A DNA stretch of 64,000 nucleotides, taken from positions 22,418 through 86,417 of the forward strand of contig WNNJ02003777.1 of the NCBI GenBank assembly GCA_012934845.2, read 5' to 3'. Position numbers and translations under genes: made by a program. The notes below the pieces were generated by a model. It was not told the origin of the DNA, searched no databases, and saw nothing but the letters and a program-made list of their open reading frames with translations. This document shows, piece after piece, positions 1 to 11,300 of the stretch. Each line of letters starts with the position of its first letter. The first letter of the stretch is position 1. This stretch comes from Pomphorhynchus laevis. Its lineage: Eukaryota; Acanthocephala; Palaeacanthocephala; Echinorhynchida; Pomphorhynchidae.

Positions 1-640
1 ATATCTTGCTGCCTCCATTGAACTCTTTAAAATATTTAAACGCGAATAACGTCTAGTGGTAGGTATCACAGCACTGTTTTCTGAACGCAGGTGCAAAGAC
101 ATAGTCTCGGACATCAGCCCTTTCTTTTTAAGATTAAAAGACCAGTTACCCAAGTCCAATCTTATTTTAAACTCTGCCAAATCGCAGGTGGTTGTCTTTC
201 ATGGCGCCCGTGCAACAAAGCAAAAGCTTAAGAGATTAGCACTTTCTGCCCTCTCTTCCATTTTGATTAATCAACCACTCCCTGTCTTCACCAGTCGAGT
301 AAAATACCTGGGGTTCACCGTTAGGATGGACTGGTCGGCGAAAGCCGACTGGATAGACTTAAACGTATCCTGAAGAAAGCTAGATGGGCTCTGAAACGGG
401 CCCAGTATCTGTCATAGAAAGGAAAAACCCAGGTGCGCCTTTGGGGCACCTGGGCTATTTCGGGATTAGTCTTCTTTTCGAGAGGACGTCCCCCTGAGCA
501 AAGACTAAGATTTCTTAAGCTCCTCGTTTCTCGTTTACTCAGCATAGTCCATGCCGACTGGACTTGTCGGGGGGGTGAAAGACCCCGGGTGGTTTAGTCG
601 GAAGTCTGCGTGTTGGATCGGTTGAGGGGCTCAGATCCCT
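1..640 (+). mobile_element. LINE family X, 3' fragment (RT C-terminal part and 3' UTR)
   Basis: The translation at 56-373 contains a stretch also found in the copies at 9.65-9.97 kb and 10.4-11.0 kb (minus): [21 protein letters not shown], [22 protein letters not shown]. This is the region after the RT catalytic motif of an APE-type LINE of the Jockey/R1 type (clade assignment is inferred). Downstream, 380-640 matches the 3' UTR seen on the minus strand at 10.2-10.5 kb, including the CTGGGCTATTTCGGGATTAG stretch. The window edge cuts the upstream part. It is not intact: the frame does not cover the expected C-terminus. Confidence 0.75.
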
Positions 641-1320
641 CTGGATTTGAAGACAAAGAAGAAGCAAAGAAGATATTATTGTCGAACTCTAATTATGTTT
701 TATACTATTTATTTTGGATGTTTTTTGTGTTAGTCAACAAAGTCTTTATTTATTAGAATGAATTTGCGGAGTTTGTTAAACAAAAAGCAAAGGACCGATA
801 CGGTTGGTACATCAAAATATGGTAAACGTCGATGCAAAAGTTGTATCGAAATCCGTAAAGGTAATATATTTAGCGATATTATCACATGACTGTCGTACAA
901 AGATAGAACCTTGGCTAACTGTATAACGAGTATCTGCGTATATTATTGTGTATGTGATAACTGATCTGTTAGTAATGTGGACGAAACGCCGACAACTAAA
1001 TATACGCATGAATAATCGCAGAGCTGATATACGCGCACAGATTAAACAGCGACGGTACAATCACTAATATATTTTTTAACAAGAATTATTTTCTTTTATA
1101 TGTCATCAAAAGTGAAAAATGTTTAATTATTATCACTAATATAATAATAATCCAGACCACAAAATGAAGGTAATGGTGTTAGATGCTGATTTTGTCTCTA
1201 GCAGCATGAGGAAATGTTGTGAAAAATATTGGATTGCGAAGCTTTTTACTGATCAACAGTTAAAAGTACATAATATCTGCTGTTTATCTTATGTATTTTC
1301 TTTGTCATGTATTTTTGATT
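641..1320. other. gene-free stretch
   Basis: AT-rich sequence between the LINE X fragment and a hammerhead-like motif. Short ORFs on the minus strand (812-1060) have no recognisable motif. I see no gene here. Confidence 0.4.
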
Positions 1321-1322
1321 AA

Positions 1323-1347
1323 CTGAAGAAGGCATTAAGCCGAAAGC
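1323..1347 (+). ncRNA. hammerhead-like core motif (candidate)
   Basis: CTGAAGA at 1323-1329 is followed by a 3-bp stem GGC/GCC (1331-1333 with 1339-1341, loop ATTAA) and then GAAA at 1342-1345. This matches the CUGANGA - stem II - GAAA layout of the hammerhead core, except for one extra A before the stem. Hammerhead ribozymes are known from PLE termini. Stem I, stem III and the cleavage site could not be established by eye, so activity is unproven. Confidence 0.3.
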
Positions 1348-1534
1348 TCTGAATAAATAAGTGTTCTACACTTATTAAATAATAGAATACCAGAAATTAT
1401 ATAGTGATAATTATAACAGCATTTATGCGTAGTTGTATTTAATTTTTATTTATTTTAACTGTCTCTATCTGTATTTTTAATTTGAATAATTAATTATTTT
1501 ATAATTTTTGAATTTTGGAGCAGGATCAATAAAT

Positions 1535-1760
1535 CAATTCAGCTAACTTAGTTTACGTATTTAATATAATTATAAAATAAAAATAAATAAATATAAATAA
1601 TAATGCTAAATTAATAAATCAAAATTTAATAATTAGATAATAAATAATTATAAATAATTGTAATAAGATTATATATAATTTATATCAAGTTAAAATTTGA
1701 AATTGAAATTTAAAATAAAAGTCAATTTTTATGAATTGACTAGTTTATGATGAAATTTAT
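1535..1760 (-). mobile_element. PLE 3' terminal sequence (solo fragment)
   Basis: On the plus strand this reads CAGCTAACTTAGTTTACGTA, then an AT-rich stretch, then TCAATTTTTATGAATTGACT. The same order occurs at 18.7, 19.2, 20.97 and 42.57 kb and, inverted, at 50.37 kb, where it forms the 3' end of a PLE. No RT sequence is attached. It lies just downstream of Pmm and is a truncated or solo terminus. Confidence 0.65.
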
Positions 1761-2215
1761 TTATCGTTTCTTCATTACACGATTATATTTTTAATTTTAT
1801 TAAATCTATTATTATTTAAACTTTTCAAAATTAATTGTCGTGACGTTTAACAAATGAAACAGTCTAGATTAAATCATTTTAACATTACCGGGGTGAGATT
1901 CTTTACCTTCAGGTCGATAATATTTGGTTCAATCATAGGCTGGTTAAGTTTCGTAGTGGTCGTTGTCAGCACAACAACTAGCCACCAACATCACAGCAAC
2001 TCTGTAAAAGTGAACTGTGTTCAATCTTTTAGGCTAAACTTGGTACCATTTAGACACAATAGGACAGCAATTTGAAACGAGGACTAATGATAATATTACA
2101 AATTCTCCTGAAATATCAAAATTATTTGATCATTGCTTCGCGCTTTGACTTAATCAAATGTTGAAATGTTAGTTTATAATTTACAAGTAGACATTAATTT
2201 ATTTAAAGCAATTTA

Positions 2216-2320
2216 CTAAACAACATTCATTTCTTTCAGAAGGCTCAACGTGTGCGAAGGTCCTTCAACGGCATTTCCTTTAACTCGCTTGTCGTTGTAA
2301 ATTTCGTAATCATTACCACC
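2216..2320 (-). CDS. Pmm2: Pmm exon 8 (terminal)
   Basis: Acceptor CATTTCAG. Translation [20 protein letters not shown], then [14 protein letters not shown] and stop TAG at 2216-2218. GGND is the conserved Mg-site motif of the PMM family. Confidence 0.95.
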   Translation of the reverse strand, partial: GGNDYEIYNDKRVKGNAVEGPSHTLSLLKEMNVV

Positions 2321-5300
2321 CTGAAATGGAAAAATTTAAATTTTTGTCTGTGATTTTAAAATATTATACACAATAAAGTATACAAACCCAAATCTAACAC
2401 CAAGATAATATTTTTAGTGCTTATTTGATATTATTAATAGTTATTATACTTATATAAAAGGCTATTAAAAGTTCTTTTATTGATAAATTAAAAGTTATTA
2501 GTTTCCAATTATGCTCTTTTAATTAGCAATACCTTGTAAACTTTATCTCCGAAAAAATGAATATCCTTTACGCCGTCATGTTGAAGTATATTTAAACAGT
2601 AGGTTTTGTCCCAGCCGCGAGGAAACACGTCAAAGCTTATTTGTCCACCTAAATATCACACGATTCAACTTTTTTTAAAATATAACATTTCAAATAATCA
2701 AATTACGATAACCTATTATACTAATCAAATGATGGTATATATTTTATAAGGTATATTCAAGATAGGTCAATTTTCAAAACGTTTACTGCCCAGAAGTTGT
2801 GTGTGAAAAGTATTTAAATTTGTAATAGCAAAAATTATCAATGAAAGCATTTTAAGAGAAATAATGTAGCCTTTATGAATAGAGAAACGTCGGCTTCATT
2901 GTCGAATAATTGAACAAAATGTATCAGCTCATAATTGCTAGATAATAACATGTTTAAGCGTGTAAAGGTTCGTCCCGTGGTATACACAAAAATTTCATAA
3001 AATTACTGAATTTTATAATTTGAATTAAAGGTTACAATATAATTTAAATTTTTATAATTTAAATTAAAAATTTAAAAGTTTAGGTCACATAAAAACGTTT
3101 GCTTTTACTAAACGCAAGATAATATTCATCAAGTTACAAGTAGACAATAAAATTTCTTTCGTTCTCAATTACTGCAAGTTAACGCCCCTAGATACAATTT
3201 ATGAATAGAGTAGATTCTTTTTGGCAACTAAACAAAAATATAATAAATTAATTATGAATTATTGGAGAATTATATATAATTAAGAATTATTAATGTTTAC
3301 ATTAATGCTCATCAGGATTAGGCTAATCCCTATGTGGCCATTCTGAATCTTTTTTCAGGGAGATCTTTATTAAATTTTAAAGACACAAATGATTTTAAAT
3401 AGTTGATAATATGATCCGTTATTGATAAAGAATTATTGGAGCTGGATCAAAGGAAAGAGGAAATTATTTTTGATATTTCGCTAACTACTTCTGTTAGCAT
3501 CTTCATAAAATTACGTAATTTTCTGAAGATGCTAACAGAAAATTACAATTGTAATTTTCTGAAGATGCAAACAGAAGTAGTTAGCGAAATATCAAAAATA
3601 ATTTCCTCTTTTCTTTGATCCAGCTCCAATAATTCTTTATCAATACTGGATCATTATCAGCTATTTAAAATAAATTAATTAGTAAATTGCAATTATTGAT
3701 TAAAGCGTTTTCAAATAGTGAGCATCAAGCGAACATATACAATAAGCACGTAAATCTGTACAATAAGCACGCATATCAACAGTAGTGTTATATTATAAAG
3801 TCATTTAATGTTGAATTTAGAGAAACAAAAATCAAGTGATTTGCGATATTAAACTACACTTCGAGACACTCTAGACAGGATACTGCTATCTGATACCGCT
3901 ATCAACAGTGAATTTTTACAGTTTAGCGAAACTGATTATTAGTATTTCTATAAGTAAATGGTTCTTTTTATTCCTTGGCACTTAAACAATTCCTCAGTCG
4001 ATGCGCTCCTGTAGGTGCTGATAAGTCATTGATTACTGTTAACATCAGCGATTAATTCCACAAAACCATTTTCCATTTCAGTTTTTGTGACCTCAAACAT
4101 CCAGACTCCACAGCTAACGAAAGACTGTCTTTCTTGATCAAACTATTTACATAACTTTAATATATTTATTTGTGAGAAATAATTGTACTGGATAAGTGTT
4201 TACGTACAACTTAGTCCTTTAATTTTATGTTTCACAATATACTGCTCTGGCATCTAAGAAAACAATTTATTGTTCACATTATTTATTTGTGAACAATTTT
4301 ACTTTCGAACACCCTTAAGCGGTTCAATAGCGGTGAAATATAAAAAACAATAAACAATTAGCATGTTTTGTTTCAATACTTTAACTTAAACAACTCCAGA
4401 GTTGATTAGGATTTTATAGTTGCTCAGGATTATAAATCTTATTTTGTAGGCCCTAGCAAATAAATCTTAATTTGTAGACTAATCTAATTAATCAAATGAA
4501 TAAATAATCTTAATCTTGGTTAATTAATTAATAAATTTTAATTGATCAAATTAAAAAATCTGAATCTGTTGATTAAATATATTAAATTAAGAGAAATCAT
4601 AATTTGAAGACTTAAGCTAAAACAACACCAAAGTTAAAATTATAACTTTGTAGTAAATTACATTTAAATTTCTAAACCTAACTTACTGTAAGTAGTTGAT
4701 CTAGGCTACTGTAGGTAGCTTTAGACCAATTATTCTTAAAGTATCATTCAATAAAATATTACATATTTAATTAGTGGAGAGAAATTACATATTTATTAAA
4801 TATGTTAAATATTATTAATTAAAAATGTTATTAAATATTATTGTTTTTAAAATCCACAAACATGTACACTCTGCCCGTTCAATCATAGCTACCTATAGTA
4901 CATATTCATATGTACTCAATAAGTACATGGCTAATGTGTTTCATAATAATTTAATAATAATGAACAATTTTCTTACGTAATGGATGTTATACTGTTCGTA
5001 AAACGTATATAGGATGTTGACATTTCGGATAAAATAAAGCTTTTATATAATGTTATCCCAATTTTCACTAATGTCAATTTATTAGATGCTATAAAGTTAG
5101 CATCGGTGTTATTGGTTGGTACTGAGTTTGGGAAACAAACAAATTTTGACGATTGTGTCACCTAGCTAAAATTGTGTACATCAAATATTAATTTTAAATT
5201 TGAAAATTAAATGTGGGAGCAAGTTAATGGCTTATCTATGGGGAATTCTCCAGCATCATTAATTGTAGAATTATGTATGATGGATTGGGAATTGACGCAC

Positions 5301-8300
5301 CTTAAAAATATTGATGTAATTCACAAATGGCTTAGGTAGTAGATGGCACATTTATTCTTTTGAAGAAACCGTGTTATCCTGATCACTTCTTGAATATGCT
5401 AAATGGTGCAGATGATAATATTCAGTGGACGTTAACAAAGGAAGAAAATGGCGTCTTATCGTTTCTAGATGATAACATAATTAGATCTAACACTAATATA
5501 GTTGAAATTGATTTTTATAAAAGATTAACGAATATCCTAACATTGTCAATTGGAGAAGCAATATACCTAGGAAGTGAAAGATTTCCGCGGTTCCGTCTTT
5601 TTTATTAGAGCCAAGGAAATCTGCTCTAATATAAATAAAACAGAAGAGGGATGATAACATTAATAAGAGCATGTCAATTGGTGAATATCCTACTTGGACA
5701 ATTTAAAAATTTTATTTCAAAGGAAATAATGTTAGGACGAAACTTGTTGGGCCTCAGCTAGAATCAAAATACATAGGTATGCCCTATTTTAATGATAAAT
5801 GAAACACCAAAATGAATAAGCATATAAAGGGTTCGGAAAGGGACAGAAAAAATATAATTATTTATAACAGAAAAATGTCTAAAATAAAAAAAACTTTTTA
5901 AACGTAAATCTGATTACAATCAAGATGGTATTGTATATCAAATACCATGCGGGGGTTGTGATAAGGTTTATATAGTACAAGCAGAGCAAGGTTTGGCTAA
6001 ACGTATTTACCAACATAAATATTCTATTAAAAAAGCACAGGATCCGGCACTGTTATAGATCATTCCTTAAGCAATAATCATAGAATATCTTTCGAGAATA
6101 GTGTAATAATTTAATTGGAAAACGACATTTTAGAAGGATTAATACGGGAAGGACATTTTATGAATGAAAATAAAAATATATTGATGCATAATAATAAACC
6201 GGATATTGATCTCATATCTAATATTTTATAATTATAATTAAATATTTTGTTTGTTTAATTTATTATTTTATGTAATGCAATTGATAAGTCTTGTTATATT
6301 TTTTTATTTTTTATATTTTATATGTTGGTTTATTTTTATAAATTTTAATTTATTTTTTTGTGATCTTAAGTATTATTTGTTTCATTTGTACCGAGTGGAG
6401 TGAATTTTCAGTGTTTAATTTTTTGTTTTAACAAAAAAGACGCACATCTAGTTGTTTGATCTACTGCGTTGTGGTAAACATGATTCTGGAAAAAATTGTG
6501 AACACTTTGATTTGCTGGGGCGTGAACTATTTATATACTTACATTAAAATTCGGTGAAAATTTAAACAGTTGCGGAGCTTCAAAAGGAAACGATTCAAGC
6601 AAAATGGACATTTCGAAAGGTGAAACGTTGATTTTTTCTACAATTCCTGAAAAACAAGTAAGTGATTTTTCTGCTGTTAATTTGCCGGGAGAGGGGGGGG
6701 GTACTCTCCCAATCCCTAAACTAAAAACCTTATTGTTATCTCAATGTCACAACCTCTGGAAAGGCACAATTTATTCAATGTCTTTTTAAGGCCATTTATT
6801 GGTACGTGTGCCAACCGAATCCTGTTCAATTCGGTAAAATTTCATGAATCAAGAATAAAAATTTCCTTCGCAACCTCTGATATTGCTAAGGATTATGAGA
6901 TCTTCTTCGATTCGAATCTGAAACATCTGGGTTCGATTCACTTTAAACCCATTCTGGCATCTGTTAAAGTGAACAATCTTCCCCACCCCACATCTAGAGG
7001 AAAATGATATCGAAGTTCCGAAAACAGTTTACAAAATTTCAAACTTCCGGTCTGTTATGGGGAAAAGTGGATTTCCACTTCCTGTAGGTTTCTGTTTATC
7101 CCCTATCGAGCAGGCCGAAAACCTTGCCAAATCGTCATATAATCCCTTTTTAGGGTACAACTTACGCTTTACTGTTATGAGTGCAGAAGATCTTATCTAC
7201 CCCCACTGTAAGACATGCCATAATAAGGGGAACTGGGCCTCAAACTGCTCCAGATCAAAGACCTGGGGGAGTCTGTAGTCTTCCATAATGCAAAAATATT
7301 GGTTCCGGAGAGAAGTGCGTTTCACCCGCATTGTGCTCAAACTGTGGTGGGAGCCATCCTGCATGGTCTCGTAAATGTTCATGCTTTAAGGATTACCGGA
7401 ATAACTTCTCCAGGTCTGCTGTAGTGAAAAAACCCGAATCATCTCATTCTGGCGCGGCCTCAAGGATGACAGACAAGGACATCATGAGTGTTATGGACGT
7501 TAAGATACATTCTACCATCAAAAATATGGAAAATATGGTCTCTGCCTTGGTCTCTGTACTTTATTCAAGTCTGGAAGTTTCCACACAGCATCATTTACCT
7601 AGCTCGAAAGAGAGAGGGGCCTCGGCTCACGTCGTTCCCCCCATTAATAATTAGAAGCTCCTGAAGAAGAAAGACGAGTCGGCTTTAAAGGGAATGATGA
7701 CAATGCCCGTAGGCAAGTGCTTGCCAAGGACAGAGTTGCTCGCGGGAAGGGCAACCTTCCCCTAGCTATGTCTAGGTATGAGGCAATCCCACCCAGCTGA
7801 CCAAACACAATGCAGAGTACTCGTGAGCCTTTTTCACTGAATATCCTTCAGTGGAACTCGGGAGGTGCTTCTGCCCTTAGACTTCTATCTGGTAGAGATG
7901 CAAATGTTAGTCTTTCAGGAGACGCGGTCAATCCGTCTCCCCCATGACATTACTCGATTCATCCCTAAGCACATTTGTTCCCACTATACTCCGTACATAA
8001 CCCCGCCTCACTCCTCTTCATCTCAAGGTCTTTTAACCCTTGTTAAATGCTCCTTAAGATCGTCCCTTCTACTCAACTATTCTTGTCCAGCTCTTTCTTG
8101 TTTAGTAGTTTCACTATGTAAGAACGGTAAACGCCTCAGTCTAGCCAATGTCTACATCCGTCCAGGAGAGATTCACAAGAACCGTAACCTACTGGATAGG
8201 ATTATTGATAGCGGCTGACATGGTACTTGGTGATTTCAACGACAGAACTGATCGTTGGATAATTGCAGCACTCCGCAGAGCCAGGATCGGTTATCTTATA

Positions 8301-11300
8301 CACAAACAACCATCCCCTACTTTTCATTGCACATCAACGAATTCACTCCTCGGCTTATTACTGATCCATAAAAGGTGGTTGTTGAAACTCCATTGTACGG
8401 AGCAGTCGCGACAACATCCGTCCACATCTCATGACTTGATTCACTGGCGGATAGAGGAGGATACGCTGCTTAGAAGGAGATTCCACTTTGATCCTATCAG
8501 AGTGGCTTTCTTTCAGGCAGCTATTCAACGCTTCCCCCGGATTGGTAATAAGAGTCTAACCGAATTTAATTTCTACCTCTCTTCGCAAGCCACCGCGATG
8601 CTTTCGACAACCTATAAAGGCCGTGTTTACAGTCCCACCTCGACAAAACTCAAGACCTTAGCGTATATGCTTCGTCTTCCCAATCTCTCTGCTTCTGCCA
8701 GACAAGTTCTCTCGAAAGAATATTGGAGCACTATATATAGGTTCCAACTGGGTAAGGATAGGGCGAGCATTGCTCCCCTTAATCCAGCTCAGTCTTCCTT
8801 TTAGAAGATATTCAAGAAGGAGAAATTTGTCTGTTGCAAGGATAGAGCATTGGGTTGGATTGGTAGTAGAGGTCTTGATATAGTTTTAGATGATTTGCTA
8901 TCCATACATAATTATGGAGCCACTCAATCTCCTCAGTCAATCCTCGCCTTGGGGGGACTTCAGGAGCAGGGACCTATCTGTCACAGATATCCTAACTCAT
9001 GGGGCCTCTTCCGGGCACCTCCAAATCTGTCGCTCCACTCTCTTCTCGTGGCTGTCAGCTTTTGACAGCCGATCAAAGAAGAGAATTGACCGTAACAATA
9101 CTACTAGCCGCCCCCTCTAATGTGGCCGGAATCAACATTAGTAGGGGTATATTTCTACCTAAGAAAAATACGGTATCATGTCCTAAAGAGTTGTAATCCA
9201 TATCGGTTCAAAATTCCCTCGTATCGATATACAAAAAAGCGCTTTCGCGTAGAATCCGCGATCATTTAAGTAGGCGAAATCTAATCCCACCAAGTTTCCA
9301 TGGGTTCATCAAAGGTCGCTCGGTTTATTCAGTTGTAGGTGAAGTGCATTAGTTCTGTCAAGAAAATAGTCATCAACTTGCTGTGGCTGTTTTCCTTAAT
9401 TTTTCTGCTGCATTTGATCGCATCTCCATTCCCTTTGTTATCTCTTCTCTCAGGTCCCTCGGGTTGCCTTCCAGAATTGTTAACAGGGTGGAGATACTGC
9501 TGTACACTAAGTGATTCTATTATCAAGACGACCCTGATGCGCGTCAGTCCTACCCAATTACGGGTGTGTCCCAAGGATCCCCTCTTTCTCCTATCTTCTT
9601 CCTTGCTGCTTCCATTGAACTCATTAAAATATTTAATGCGAGCAACGTCTAGTGGTATACGCTGATGATTCTACATCACTGTTCTCTGGACGCTGGTACA
9701 AAGACGTAGTCTCGGACATCAGCCGTTTCTTTTTAAGATTAAAAGACCAGTTATTCAAGTTCAATCTTATTCTAAACTCCGCTAAATCGCAGGTGGTTGT
9801 CTTTCATGGCGCCCCTGCAACAAAGCAAAAACTTAAGAGGTTAGCACTCTCTGTGCTCTCCTCTATATTGACTAATCAACCACTCCCTATCTTCTTGAGT
9901 CGAATAAAATACTTGGCGTTCATCGTTACGGTGAATTGGTCCGCGAAAGCTGACTGGTTAGCCAGACGCGGAAGAACGACGAAAAACACTGCTAAAAGCT
10001 GTTTCGTCATCATTATGACTCGTCAGTGCTAGTTCTTCCGCGTCTGGCTAAAAATGATTAACAAAATTCACGCGGAATGGTATCATTTTAGAATTCATAT
10101 AAGAAGTAAATAAATAAAGATTTTCTTAAATACAACCAATGTTAGTGTTATGCAAAACATGTATCAAAAATACAAGAAGGAAAAGTTATTTAGCCAGTCG
10201 AGAATAAAAGTCTTCTTCAATCTTTAAGGCCTCAGGTCCAGCGGGATCTGAGCACCCCAGCCAATCCAACACGCCGCTTTTCGACTGAACCACCCGGATC
10301 TTTCACCACCCGAAGAATCCAATCGAGGCGGACAATGCTCGGTAATCGCGAGATGAGGAGCTTAAGAAACCTTAGTCTTTGTTCTGGGGGACTCCTCTTG
10401 AATAAAGACCAATCCCGAGATAGCCCAAGTACCCCAGAGGCGCACTTGGGTTTTCTCTTTCAATGACAGATTTTGGGCCCGTTTCAGGGCCCATCTAGCT
10501 TTCTTCAGAATACGTTTAAGTCTATCCAGGTCGGCTTTCGCCGAACACTTAACCGTAACGGTAAACCCCAGGTATTTTACTCGACTCGTGAAGACAGGGA
10601 GGGGTTGATTAGTCAAAATGGAGGAGAGCGCAGAGAGTGCTAATCTCTTAAGTTTTTGCTTTGTCGCAGGGGCGCCATGAAAGACAACAACCTGCGATTT
10701 GGAGGAGTTTAGAACAAGGTTGGAAATGGGCAGCTGATCTTTTAATCTTGTAAAGAAACGGCTGATGTCAGAGACTTCATCTTTGCACCTGCGACCAGAG
10801 AACAGGGCTGTGTTATCATCAGCGTATACCACAAGATGTTGATCGCGTTTGAATTTTTTGTAGAGTTCAATGGAGGCAGCAAGATACAAGATTGGAGAGA
10901 GTGGGAAGCCTTGAGGCACTCCTGTAATAGGGTAGAACTGACGTGAATGAGGTTCGTCTTCATAGAAGAATCGCTTGGTGTATAGCAATATTTTCCACCC
11001 TGTTAACAATTCTTGCAGGCAACTCAAGGGATCTGAGATAAGAAGTTAGCCGATACTATAGATACCTTGCGCTGGCATTTGCCAGTGCTTTTGCGCTAAT
11101 GATTTTATTTGATGAAGCGGTACTTCTGTTTCAGCACTCAATGATGATGTTACTAGAGATTTTCTACTACATCATTCACATGATTCGTTGGTAGAGCCGT
11201 CTGCTAGTCCTCCTCTGCATCCAGCAGTGGGAGGGAACTGGCACTGACGAGTCATAGTGATGACGAAACGGCATCTAGCAGTGATTTTCGTCGTTCTTCC

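Larger units (their letters stand above)
6560..9959 (+). mobile_element. LINE family X copy (ORF1 + ORF2), inactive, in Pmm intron 7
   Basis: The most complete copy of this APE-type LINE in the window. A gag-like ORF1 with zinc knuckles lies at 6604-7654. An ORF2 with endonuclease and RT starts at about 7811. Copies at 1, 10.2-11.0 (minus), 54.2 and 59.0-59.9 kb belong to the same family. The 3' end is cut at about 9957, where a TIR element begins exactly inside the KADW...LDRLK sequence. Numerous frame changes make it inactive. It is oriented opposite to Pmm. Placement in the Jockey/R1 group rests on the CCHC knuckles, the ILQWNS endonuclease start and the RT motifs, and is an inference. Confidence 0.85.
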
